Shown here one piece after another: positions 17,839-26,656 of a stretch of DNA of 62,749 nt. The stretch lies in contig NZ_PISP01000007.1 of assembly GCF_002834295.1 (NCBI RefSeq), positions 1 to 62,749 on the forward strand, written 5' to 3'. Both the position numbers and the translations under genes were made by a program. The notes beneath the pieces are model-generated. The model was not told the origin of the DNA, did no database searches, and saw only the letters and a list, made by a program, of their open reading frames with translations. The DNA comes from Rhodohalobacter barkolensis. Lineage in GTDB: Bacteria > Bacteroidota > Rhodothermia > Balneolales > Balneolaceae. The first letter of the stretch is position 1, and each line of letters starts with the position of its first letter.

Positions 17839-20322
17839 ATGATCCATTTAGTACAAAAGCTATCAGCATTGATGCTTGCTCTACTTTTGATCGCCGGCTG
17901 TGCCAGCACAGATAGCGTTCAAAGTTCTGATGCGCCAAGTGAACGGCCATCCGGAGCGGCAGCTGCATCATCAGACGGCCCCAAGCCTTTCTCCGAAGTG
18001 ATTAAAGAGAGCTTCGATAAAGATGAGGGACTGTTCAATGTCTACAAAGACAATTCTACTTACTACTACGAAATACCAGACGACATGCTGGAGCGAGAGA
18101 TGCTTATGGTGTCGCGAATTGCCCGAACGGCAGACGGCATTGCCTATGGCGGTATGAAAAACAATACACAGGTTCTCCGCTGGCAAAAGCGTGATAACAA
18201 AATTCTCCTTCGCCGGGTATCATTCAGCAATACGGCAAGTGATACACTTCCCATTTACGAAGCTGTAAGAAACTCAAATTTTGAGCCTATTCTGGCGTCC
18301 TTCGATATTGCGGCTATCAATGAAGATTCCACCGGATCTGTTATTGATGTTACCAGCCTCTTTACAACCGATGTTCCTGCTTTAGGTCTGCAACAAGGTA
18401 ACAGAACACGTTTTCAGGTTCGAAGTGTTGACGGAAGCAGAACCTTTATTGAAGAGATTCGCAGTTTCCCTGAAAATGTGGAAGCACGCCATTTACTGAC
18501 CTATGTTGCTCAAAATCCTCCGTCCAATTCAGATGCCAATACCATCTCTCTTGAAATTAACCACAGTATGCACCTGCTGCCGGAAGAACCGATGCAGCGA
18601 CGAGAGCCTGATGCACGTGTTGGATATTTCACTGCCAGCCAGACAGACTTTGGTACAGACGAACATCGTGCAAAACCGGTAAGTCACGTTACCCGATGGA
18701 AACTGGTACCTAAAGACAAAGAAGCTTATATGAGAGGCGAACTGGTTGAACCTGAAGAACCGATCATTTTCTACATCGACCCCGCAACTCCGGAAGTTTG
18801 GAGAGAGTGGCTGATTAAAGGTGTGGACGACTGGCAGGTAGCTTTTGAGGAAGCCGGTTTTAAAAATGCTATTTACGGTAAAATGGCACCAACGAAGGAA
18901 GAAGATCCCGACTTTAGCCTCGAAGATGCACGCTATCCAACCATCCGTTACTTTGCATCGCCAATTCAAAATGCATTTGGCCCGCACGTACACGATCCGC
19001 GATCAGGTCAGATTATGACATCAGCCATTGGTTGGTACCACAACGTGATGCGTCTGCTCAGAAACTGGTACTTTATCCAGACGGCAGCCGCCAATCCGGA
19101 AGCACGTTCCGTTCAGTTTGATGATGACGTAATGGGCGAACTGATTCGCTTTGTATCGGCTCACGAAGTAGGCCACACACTCGGACTTCCACATAACTTT
19201 GGTTCAAGTGCCGCGATTCCTGTAGACTCTTTACGTTCACCAACATACACCGATGAAAACGGTACAGCACCATCCATCATGGACTATGCCCGATTCAACT
19301 ACATTGCACAGCCCGGTGATGGCGTAACGAACTTCTTCCCACGCGTGGGTCCATACGACAAGTGGGCCGTTAAGTGGGGTTACACCTGGTTTGGAGATAC
19401 TCCACTCGAAGAACAGAATGAAACCCTTCACGAATGGACGAAAGAGCGTGCCGACGACCCGGTTTACTTTTATGGAGCTCAGACCGGATCAAAAATTGAC
19501 CCGAGATCACAAAATGAGGATCTGGGTGACAATAGTATGAAAGCCAGTACATACGGAATTGCAAACCTTCAGGTCATTACCGACAACCTGATTGAATGGA
19601 CAAGCCAGGAAGGTGAAGATTTTGCTGAACTGGACGAACTTTACGGACAAATTCTTGGCCAGTGGAGCCGATACATGGGCCACGTTACACAGAACGTTGG
19701 CGGGGTTTACGAAAACGACAAAACCTTCGATCAGGAAGGCGGCGTGTATGAGCCAACTCCGAAAGAGATCCAGAAAGAGGCGATGGACTTCCTGAGAACC
19801 CACGCTTTCTCCGATCCTTCATGGGTATTGAACCAGGATATTCTGAGCCGTGTAAACCAGGCGGATTTCGTAGACAACTTCCGCGGACGTCAGGTTTCAG
19901 TGCTGAATAATTTGGTGGACCCACAGCGTATTGCACGCCTGATTGAGTACGATAACAGGTCAGATGCAGATGTTTACTCTCCATACGAATTTATGGACGA
20001 TGTACGCGGTACCATCTGGACCGAGCTCGATAGAAATCGTGAGATCTCAGTTTACAGAAGAAATCTGCAGCGAGCTTACATTGAGCGAATGGAGTATCTG
20101 ATGACTGAAGAGCTGCCAAGCGTTCCGGCCGCATTCCGTCAGTTTGTAGGATTTACATCCGTTGATGTTAGCCAGTCCGACATTCGTCCGATTGTACGTG
20201 AGCAGCTCGAAATTCTTCAGCGCGATATCAATAATACACGAAATAGTGTTAGTGACCGCGCAACCCGAATTCACCTTGCTGACTCCGAAAGGAGAATTGA
20301 CAACATCCTGAATCCGAACTAA
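17839..20322 (+). CDS. Zinc-dependent metalloprotease lipoprotein (DUF5117/DUF5118 type)
   Basis: An 827-aa exported lipoprotein (LIAGCAST, Cys21). The N-terminal region (about 50-300) matches the DUF5118/DUF5117 arrangement: YKDNSTYYYEIPDDMLEREML, then TRWKL. The catalytic zinc motif HEVGHTLGLPHNF, near residues 441-453, is an extended HExxHxxGxxH metzincin-type site. The C-terminal part carries a DUF4953-like domain. Likely acts in the periplasm or on the cell surface. A strong terminator follows directly. Confidence 0.85.
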   Translation: MIHLVQKLSALMLALLLIAGCASTDSVQSSDAPSERPSGAAAASSDGPKPFSEVIKESFDKDEGLFNVYKDNSTYYYEIPDDMLEREMLMVSRIARTADGIAYGGMKNNTQVLRWQKRDNKILLRRVSFSNTASDTLPIYEAVRNSNFEPILASFDIAAINEDSTGSVIDVTSLFTTDVPALGLQQGNRTRFQVRSVDGSRTFIEEIRSFPENVEARHLLTYVAQNPPSNSDANTISLEINHSMHLLPEEPMQRREPDARVGYFTASQTDFGTDEHRAKPVSHVTRWKLVPKDKEAYMRGELVEPEEPIIFYIDPATPEVWREWLIKGVDDWQVAFEEAGFKNAIYGKMAPTKEEDPDFSLEDARYPTIRYFASPIQNAFGPHVHDPRSGQIMTSAIGWYHNVMRLLRNWYFIQTAAANPEARSVQFDDDVMGELIRFVSAHEVGHTLGLPHNFGSSAAIPVDSLRSPTYTDENGTAPSIMDYARFNYIAQPGDGVTNFFPRVGPYDKWAVKWGYTWFGDTPLEEQNETLHEWTKERADDPVYFYGAQTGSKIDPRSQNEDLGDNSMKASTYGIANLQVITDNLIEWTSQEGEDFAELDELYGQILGQWSRYMGHVTQNVGGVYENDKTFDQEGGVYEPTPKEIQKEAMDFLRTHAFSDPSWVLNQDILSRVNQADFVDNFRGRQVSVLNNLVDPQRIARLIEYDNRSDADVYSPYEFMDDVRGTIWTELDRNREISVYRRNLQRAYIERMEYLMTEELPSVPAAFRQFVGFTSVDVSQSDIRPIVREQLEILQRDINNTRNSVSDRATRIHLADSERRIDNILNPN

Positions 20323-20351
20323 ACCGGATCAGAACGTTTCAAAATTTACAG

Positions 20352-20386
20352 CCCCGAATTGGCACCCGCCGGTTCGGGGTTTTTTA
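20352..20386 (+). terminator. Rho-independent terminator
   Basis: CCCCGAA...TTCGGGG stem, followed by TTTTTTATTTT, 29 bp after the metalloprotease stop. Nearly identical text recurs at 21305-21340. Confidence 0.85.
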
Positions 20387-20543
20387 TTTTCAGAGTATAT
20401 CTAGTACCTACAACCTCGTGAGACATTATATAAATAACGTACAATCAATTGCATACACTCACATCTTTATGCTATATATATTTGTATTTTATCTACATTA
20501 ATTGACTATATCTTATGTACTTACAAACTAAATACACCTAACA

Positions 20544-21206
20544 ATGAAATTGATCTGCCAAATATTCGTCACTGCTCTAATTACATCCATGTTAATGATT
20601 TCTCATGTTCAGGCTCAGGAATCAGAAAACTTATTACCACTTCAGGAAGGATCAAGAGCGCTACAGTTTCAAATATCCGAAAACTTTAATCTCGAATCAT
20701 TTTCCGGATCAGTCTTCTCCTACAAGCGTCAATTGTCAGATCAAAAGGCAACTCGGATTGGGCTGAGTCTCTCTTCTCAATATGCTGTAACGGATTATCC
20801 GGATGACATCAACGATCAGAACGACTCAAACATGCAATTTAACCTGGGCTTGAGCTATTCAAGAATGAACTACATTAACCCCGATTCAGAAATCAAGTTT
20901 TATTACGGTTACGGTCCGGGTGTCAATTTTGGATTGAACAGAACCGTACAGGATGAAACAAATTCAAAATTAACAAACCGATCTGTTCTCTACGGCATTT
21001 CAGGAATCGGCTACGCAGGTGTGGAGTGGTTTTTTCACTCCTCAATGAGTTTACATGCCGAATATCAAAGTTCAATTCGATTAAACCACAGACGTATCAA
21101 ACAGACGAATGAGCAAAATGCAACAGATAATTCTATCCGAAACAACTCTACAGTATTCAGTTTGGGAGGAGATGGAGTTCAATTTGGGTTATCTGTATAC
21201 TTTTAG
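20544..21206 (+). CDS. Putative outer-membrane beta-barrel protein
   Basis: A 220-aa protein with a signal peptide ending at SHVQAQ. The mature part alternates polar and hydrophobic residues with many aromatic-ended strands (LGLSYSRMNYI, IKFYYGYGPGVNFG) and ends in FGLSVYF, a C-terminal aromatic typical of outer-membrane barrels. No specific family recognised. Flanked by near-identical terminators on both sides, so probably monocistronic. Confidence 0.7.
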   Translation: MKLICQIFVTALITSMLMISHVQAQESENLLPLQEGSRALQFQISENFNLESFSGSVFSYKRQLSDQKATRIGLSLSSQYAVTDYPDDINDQNDSNMQFNLGLSYSRMNYINPDSEIKFYYGYGPGVNFGLNRTVQDETNSKLTNRSVLYGISGIGYAGVEWFFHSSMSLHAEYQSSIRLNHRRIKQTNEQNATDNSIRNNSTVFSLGGDGVQFGLSVYF

Positions 21207-21304
21207 TCTGCAAGGATTATTTGGCAGTTTGATTTAATTATAAAATTGGTCCAATTTTTACTGCCTGATATTATCAATACCGGAAATGCTTCAGGTAATC
21301 GACC

Positions 21305-21340
21305 AACCCGAATTGGCAACCACCGGTTCGGGTTTTTTAT
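21305..21340 (+). terminator. Rho-independent terminator
   Basis: AACCCGAA...TTCGGGTT followed by TTTTATTTTCAG, about 100 bp after the barrel-protein stop; a near copy of the terminator at 20352. Confidence 0.8.
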
Positions 21341-21413
21341 TTTCAGGTCTCCCCAATTACTCGGGACTGCGTACCGAGCCGAAGGCGATTCTCACAAAGT
21401 GAAAAACACGCAG

Positions 21414-21458
21414 CAAGTCTCAAGTCTCAAGTCTCAAGTCTCAAGTCTCAAGTCTCAA
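21414..21458. repeat. Tandem heptamer repeat (CAAGTCT, about 6.4 copies)
   Basis: Uninterrupted perfect copies, prone to slippage; sits 130 bp upstream of a TlpA-like gene. Confidence 0.9.
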
Positions 21459-21584
21459 GTCTCAAAATGGAATTAAACAATAAGTACCTGATTTTCTTGT
21501 CGATCTCGCCAAAAATTCTATATTTAGGAATAGTAAACATCAACGAGAGGGGCTTTTGAATACTTCAATTTTAAATGAATAGCC

Positions 21585-22607
21585 ATGAGTCGAATTCTAT
21601 TAGCAACTGCGATACTACTCTTTACAATTCCATTTCAAACCCTTCTTGGTCAAAGCGCGACTGTTCCGGCAGATTCAACATTTGAAGATTATATGAATCA
21701 AGCCTGGGATCAAATTCGAGAGACTGACTTTTCTGACAGCCTGCAAAATGTTTATTCCGTTGAATTTTATAACTACTACAAAGAAAATCCCGACACTGAA
21801 ACAGGTGAAAAAGCATTTGCACAAGCCTTTTTAATGTGGGGAAATACAGGTAATTCAGAGCATGTAAGTGAAGCGATTCAAAACCTCAGCTACGATTCTG
21901 AACTTTGGAGAATGATCGTGTCTCCAATGTCCAACATCTATGCAAGAAATGAAGATTTGAGTTTAACAGACTATTATGAACTGCTGGACTACCTTTCTGA
22001 AAAACTGACAGATCCAAACAGTAAATCAGCAGTTTTGCTCTCACTTTTACGAAAAAACTCCAGAGAAGAAGATCATAAAGAGAGAGCCGTTGATTTTGCG
22101 CGCGAGATTGTGGAAATAGATGCGAATGAATTTTATGTGACTCAAGCTTTAGGTTATTTACATGAAATTGAGTCGTTAAATATTGGCCAAAAGGCTCCTG
22201 ATTTTGATCTCCAAACAATAGACGGTGATAAGATTTCACTGGAAAGCCTGGAAGGGCAATATGTAATTCTGGAGTTTTGGGCTACCTGGTGTGGCCCCTG
22301 CCTCCCCGAAATTCCACATCTAAAGGAGCTTTATGAATCTTACCATGACAGTGGATTTACCATCATCGGAATTTCTTTAGACAGAGAGGTTAAGACATTA
22401 ACAGACTTTATTGAAGAGAGAGAAATGGAGTGGCCTCAAATTTATGTAGAGGATGGGTGGACTGGAGACATTTCAAGATTATTCAACGTTTCAGGCATTC
22501 CAAGAATGTACCTGCTTGATCCGAATGGTATTATCATCGGGAGGGATCTACGTGGCGAAGAGATGATTTCAAAAGTAGATCAATTAATGGCTGATGCTCA
22601 GCAGTAA
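21585..22607 (+). CDS. TlpA-like thioredoxin-fold protein, exported
   Basis: A 340-aa protein with a signal peptide (ending near TLLGQS). The N-terminal 180 residues are helical and acidic, of unknown role. A TlpA/ResA-like thioredoxin domain begins near residue 205 (GQKAPDFDLQTIDGD) with active site WATWCGPCLPEIP near 240. The cis-proline region (FNVSGIPRMYLLD) is present. Probably an extracytoplasmic thiol-disulfide reductase. Confidence 0.88.
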   Translation: MSRILLATAILLFTIPFQTLLGQSATVPADSTFEDYMNQAWDQIRETDFSDSLQNVYSVEFYNYYKENPDTETGEKAFAQAFLMWGNTGNSEHVSEAIQNLSYDSELWRMIVSPMSNIYARNEDLSLTDYYELLDYLSEKLTDPNSKSAVLLSLLRKNSREEDHKERAVDFAREIVEIDANEFYVTQALGYLHEIESLNIGQKAPDFDLQTIDGDKISLESLEGQYVILEFWATWCGPCLPEIPHLKELYESYHDSGFTIIGISLDREVKTLTDFIEEREMEWPQIYVEDGWTGDISRLFNVSGIPRMYLLDPNGIIIGRDLRGEEMISKVDQLMADAQQ

Positions 22608-22931
22608 TTAAAGCACCTTTATTGTTGCTCGCTGATTGACGCAGATCGATTCCGCTGAGTCCCACAGATATTCTGCGCTTAACTCCGCGAAAATCTGCGA
22701 GAAAGAATGCTAACATTATTTGAATACCTGATTCTCTTGGCGATCTCACGTAAAGTTCTATATTTATCCCTATGAATTAAATTCCCTAAAACGCTGGCCT
22801 TTAACTATGAAAAACTGTGGGTAGAACTCGTGGCTTGAAACGGTCGTAGTCTTTCAGTGACTAGTCTAGCAGCCGTATTACTTCACCATTACCGGGCTTA
22901 CATATTTCCATGACTGAATAAATGATCCTAA
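22608..22931. other. Intergenic region between the two TlpA-like genes
   Basis: No gene. It carries 'ctgcgcttaactccgcgaaaatctgcgagaaa'-type repeat text (22660-22710) and the 44-bp block at 22724-22768 shared with the region upstream of the previous TlpA-like gene. Confidence 0.6.
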
Positions 22932-23810
22932 ATGGTTAAAAAAAATATTTTCAGAATAGTGTCGGGTATTTTCCTATCCATAGCCATCCTGGCTGCGGGA
23001 TTCTACTTTTTCCTGTTTGCCAATCCTATCCATCTGCATCAAGCCAATCTTCTTAAATGGATCCCAATATTGCTTTGCTTTGGGGCCTTATTTGCAAGCG
23101 GGATAATTAATACAGAGACCCCTTCTAAGTACTTGCCTTTACTGTTCATACCCTTTATTGTTTTTGATCTGTTCAACTTCTTTTATTTCCCATTCATCAT
23201 TGTGTTAATCACTGTCGGTATACTCGCATTGGTCATTTCAAGAACCGAGGTGACCGGATATGTTAAGCTTGCATCCATCCTCCCAGTCTCTGGAATTTTC
23301 GTCTACTATTTACTGGCCCAGCCGTTGATTATTGAGCGGGATGGATTTAGGCGTAATATGGAAGGGGAATTGGTAAATGCGACTGTTTTGTGGAATCCTT
23401 TGCCGGATGGGCTTCAGGCTCTGCCAAGTCACACCCTGGTTGATGAGAATAACAATGAGTACACCTTAGACAGCGTAACCGGCAAAACTCATTTTATTGC
23501 ATTTTGGGCAACCTGGTGTGGCCCATGTATTGAGAAAAAACCTTTGTTGGATTCATTGAAGCTAGCCTATCAAGATCAAGTTGAGTTTATTGATATCTCA
23601 CTTGATGAAGACAGGGATAAATGGCAGGCATTTCTCGAAAAACACGATCCGGCCGGTTTGCAACTCATTTCAAATAACATAAACAAAACCCGAAGGGATC
23701 TTAATATCAGTTCTCTTCCCCTCCATTTCATTGTAAACCCTGAAAGGGAATACAAATCATATACATCCTTAGAGCAGGCCGGGGAAGTGCTTAAAACGAG
23801 TATTGAATAA
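22932..23810 (+). CDS. Membrane-anchored TlpA-like thioredoxin protein
   Basis: A 292-aa protein. The first 140 residues hold about four transmembrane helices. After an extracytoplasmic linker, a thioredoxin domain starts near 165 (LVDENNNEYTLDS) with active site FWATWCGPCIEKKP near 193 and cis-Pro at SLPLHF. Likely reduces or isomerises thiols at the outer face of the inner membrane. Followed 24 bp later by a small lipoprotein gene, suggesting an operon. Confidence 0.82.
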   Translation: MVKKNIFRIVSGIFLSIAILAAGFYFFLFANPIHLHQANLLKWIPILLCFGALFASGIINTETPSKYLPLLFIPFIVFDLFNFFYFPFIIVLITVGILALVISRTEVTGYVKLASILPVSGIFVYYLLAQPLIIERDGFRRNMEGELVNATVLWNPLPDGLQALPSHTLVDENNNEYTLDSVTGKTHFIAFWATWCGPCIEKKPLLDSLKLAYQDQVEFIDISLDEDRDKWQAFLEKHDPAGLQLISNNINKTRRDLNISSLPLHFIVNPEREYKSYTSLEQAGEVLKTSIE

Positions 23811-23834
23811 ATATTTACATCTCTTTTCTAAATT

Positions 23835-24338
23835 ATGGTACGTTGTGCCCTTTCACTTTTCTTGATTTCTGCCATCATATTGATCTCATGCAAGGAAAAT
23901 GAATCAACACTTGATCATCCAGAGCTTCCCCGTCACAGTTTAAACATCGATGGAGACGTTCAGCTCCAGGCTGAAATCCATTGGATCGACTCAACTCAAA
24001 CATTGGAAACAAATATCCGGGCAGAAAATGTCTCCGCGGATACGACAGTCATCGAAACCGGATCCTGTGCGTTTCAGATTTTGGCGTATTCTTCAGCCGG
24101 CTCCGGGAAAGAACTGATCTGGCACAGTCAAATGCATGAACATTTTGTTTGTTTTGATGAGCTGCTGGTGTATCAAATTCCGCCTGATGAAACGCTCTCT
24201 TTTGACAGACAGCAGTACATCAACGGAAACAGCTGGAAGCGGCCGATTCCAAAGGGTGAATGGGAGTTTGAGATTCACGCGAAATCAGAGAACGACGAGG
24301 AGATAGTGATTCCTGCGAACCGGTTGGTAATCAGATAG
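23835..24338 (+). CDS. Lipoprotein, possible BsuPI-like beta-sandwich domain
   Basis: A 167-aa protein with lipobox ILISC (Cys19). The mature part has beta-sandwich features: QAEIHWIDSTQTLETNIRAEN, SCAFQILAYS, ending KGEWEFEIHAKSEN. This resembles BsuPI-type domains in layout (NxT/xNxS...W), but the match is weak. Probably co-transcribed with the membrane TlpA-like gene 24 bp upstream. Function unknown. Confidence 0.6.
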   Translation: MVRCALSLFLISAIILISCKENESTLDHPELPRHSLNIDGDVQLQAEIHWIDSTQTLETNIRAENVSADTTVIETGSCAFQILAYSSAGSGKELIWHSQMHEHFVCFDELLVYQIPPDETLSFDRQQYINGNSWKRPIPKGEWEFEIHAKSENDEEIVIPANRLVIR

Positions 24339-24404
24339 GTTCGGATTGGTTACTTATCATCGGGCGGAATAATGGATATTGCCATGGATATATTCTCATC
24401 ATAT

Positions 24405-25094
24405 TTATTCGATCTTTTCTACCAACTCTCCATCTTCATAGCGTTCTTGCTCAATGATCTCTCCATCATCATTGTACTTGGTCATTAAGCCGTGATACTC
24501 CATTCCTTTCTTATGAGTCATCTCAAATTTAAGTTGTCCATTTGGATGCCACTGTTTAATGGAACCGAGGCCGTCTTCAGTTGTCGGTGATAACCATTCT
24601 TCAACTAATAACCCATTTTCGTTGTATTCCTTAATAGTCGCAAATCCATCCCCCACATAATCATACTCATGTCTACCCATCAAACTTCCATCTTCATGGT
24701 ATGCAGTGGTGCTTTTTAGAACTCCATCATCATATACTGTTTCACTAAACAGGCTGTCATTTTTCACATATCTCATTTTCTGTGTTCCGGTAAATGGAGT
24801 ACCTGATTTATCAAACATTATACCTGTACCTCTTTCTTCAATTCCTAATTCGTCCGCCCGATCCGGGTTTAAGTAAAGTTCAACATTCGAATACAGGTCA
24901 TCACTATTTCCGGACATATTTCGCGGATATTCACTCTCATTGGGATTCGTACAGAACATCAACGATAAGCAAAGAACCACAGGGGCTGTAATAATCTTAA
25001 TTGAAATTGAGCGGTTGCGGGAAATATTCTTTCCCATCATGCGCAGACGTTTGCTAGTAAATTTAAAGTCAATCTTTGAAGTAAACTGTTTCAT
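24405..25094 (-). CDS. Protease-less M56-paralogue tail with MORN-like repeats
   Basis: A 229-aa protein whose first about 50 residues (FTSKRLRMMGKNISRNRS, then a transmembrane segment) match the segment after the protease domain in the adjacent M56 gene. Its C-terminus (KQWHPNGQLKFEM...QERYEDGELVEKIE) matches that protein's MORN-variant/YwqK-like tail. The HExxH region is absent. It lies only 6 bp after the M56 gene and is probably in the same operon. Looks like a partial duplication kept as a separate membrane protein with an extracytoplasmic repeat domain. Confidence 0.7.
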   Translation of the reverse strand: MKQFTSKIDFKFTSKRLRMMGKNISRNRSISIKIITAPVVLCLSLMFCTNPNESEYPRNMSGNSDDLYSNVELYLNPDRADELGIEERGTGIMFDKSGTPFTGTQKMRYVKNDSLFSETVYDDGVLKSTTAYHEDGSLMGRHEYDYVGDGFATIKEYNENGLLVEEWLSPTTEDGLGSIKQWHPNGQLKFEMTHKKGMEYHGLMTKYNDDGEIIEQERYEDGELVEKIE

Positions 25095-25100
25095 AGTATT

Positions 25101-26603
25101 TCATTTAATTTTCTCTATGAGTTCCCCATCATCGTAGCGTTCCTGCTCAGTAATAGCACCATTTTCATCATAAACGGTAGTTAAGCCATGCCTTCCTCCG
25201 CCAGGAACCTTCATCTGGAATTCCCATGCCAACTGCCCATTAGGGTGCCATGCTTTATTGATTATTAACGAATCAGTATCAATTTTTTTCAGACTAAGAA
25301 CCAAGCTATCAGTATGCTGGTCACTATAATACGAAGAGACTGTATTACCGTCTTCATCCAGAGAAGGAATAACTACGGATCTGTATTGATAAGCTCCGGT
25401 ACTATCATACATGGGAAACTCAGACCGCGTTACTTTCCCATCAACGATGGTTTCTGCGTAGATAACTGAATCTGTTTCGACACTGTATGTATTTCGTTCT
25501 CCGGAATACGGCTCTCCCTCAGGGCCGATCAATACACCGGTGCGCTCATCAAGTGGGTGATATAAACCGGTGGGGCCCTCGGATTCCAATTCAACATCAG
25601 TATAGGTAGTGGGAGGCAAAGAATCCCATATTTCCTGCATACTCATAGTTTGAGGATAATTGTCTGTTTGCGCTGAAAAAACAATGATCAAGGCTACAGA
25701 TAATGGAAGGAGAAAAAGCCAAACAGCACCTACTTTTACTTTAGAAATACTTTTTCCCATCATTCGGAGCCGTTTTTTGGTCAGTGAAAAATTTATGTTA
25801 CTGGTTGTCTTTAATGAGGTTTTCCCGGCACTCACCCGGATCAGCAATTCCTGGTATTCGCTTATGGCTGAGCCGTTTTGTACAACAGCTTCATCGGCCA
25901 TGAACTCATGGTTGAGTTGAATCGCATGTTTGTAAAGATACATCAGCGGGTTGAACCAAAAGATGACTTTCAGGAATTCGATCAATAGCACATCAAATGA
26001 ATGAAACTGGCGAACATGAGTGAGTTCATGATCCAGGATCTCAGGTTCAATTTCCCCCAACTCGAACTGTTTCTTTTCCAGGAAAATGTAATCTAAAAAT
26101 GATTGAGGAGTGATCGGCTCATCCAATAAAACCAGTGTGGCATGATCTGTCTTTTTATGGGTTCCGGCTTTAACTTTATTTCTAATTTCGATCAATCCGG
26201 TCACAAATCGGATCAAAAGAAAAAGAGTGATCACTCCATAGATTCCAAATAAAACTTCTAACGGACTTATCGACCAGCTTGGCTCTTCGGTAACAACCGG
26301 GGTGCTTTCAGCTTTGGGTAAAGCTTCCTCTGTTTGTTGAGGTACGATCAACGGTTCAACAGATCTGCTTACCGCTTCAGCCGGTGCGTTGACCACGCGT
26401 TCCATCTGCTGCATATTTACACCGACCATGGATGTTTCCGGGCCCAGGTCAAAAGAGATCAACGGAGCCGTAAGTCCAAATACCAGGGCAAACAACAAAA
26501 AGAACCGGTTGAAGCGGTGCATCTTCTCGTTCTCGAGAAACAGCTTATAAAGCACAAAGAGAAGCCCAAGTAGTAAAGTGGATTTAACTAAATAGATAAT
26601 CAT
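25101..26603 (-). CDS. M56 family (BlaR1/MecR1-like) metallopeptidase with MORN-like tail
   Basis: A 500-aa integral membrane sensor-protease. Two N-terminal helices, a proline/glutamate-rich loop, a third helix (115-135), zinc motif HELTH at 192-196, further ligand glutamate in NHEFMADEA near 238, and a last transmembrane helix near 290-310. The extracytoplasmic tail (330-500) has YwqK/MORN-variant repeats (GPEGEPYSGER, WHPNGQLAWEF) instead of a penicillin-binding domain, so the signal is not obviously a beta-lactam. Third gene of the blaI-M56 operon by order of transcription. Confidence 0.82.
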   Translation of the reverse strand: MIIYLVKSTLLLGLLFVLYKLFLENEKMHRFNRFFLLFALVFGLTAPLISFDLGPETSMVGVNMQQMERVVNAPAEAVSRSVEPLIVPQQTEEALPKAESTPVVTEEPSWSISPLEVLFGIYGVITLFLLIRFVTGLIEIRNKVKAGTHKKTDHATLVLLDEPITPQSFLDYIFLEKKQFELGEIEPEILDHELTHVRQFHSFDVLLIEFLKVIFWFNPLMYLYKHAIQLNHEFMADEAVVQNGSAISEYQELLIRVSAGKTSLKTTSNINFSLTKKRLRMMGKSISKVKVGAVWLFLLPLSVALIIVFSAQTDNYPQTMSMQEIWDSLPPTTYTDVELESEGPTGLYHPLDERTGVLIGPEGEPYSGERNTYSVETDSVIYAETIVDGKVTRSEFPMYDSTGAYQYRSVVIPSLDEDGNTVSSYYSDQHTDSLVLSLKKIDTDSLIINKAWHPNGQLAWEFQMKVPGGGRHGLTTVYDENGAITEQERYDDGELIEKIK

Positions 26604-26656
26604 GACCTCTTACTGTTATTTTTTACCAAAATGGATAAATCAGTTTTTAGATACCA

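Larger units (their letters stand above)
21207..21584. other. Intergenic region with terminator, heptamer array and duplicated promoter-like block
   Basis: No gene. It holds the terminator at 21305, about 6.4 copies of a 7-bp tandem repeat at 21414-21458, and a 44-bp block at 21485-21528 shared with 22724-22768 upstream of the next TlpA-like gene. The short frame covering the heptamers is not credible as coding. Confidence 0.7.
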
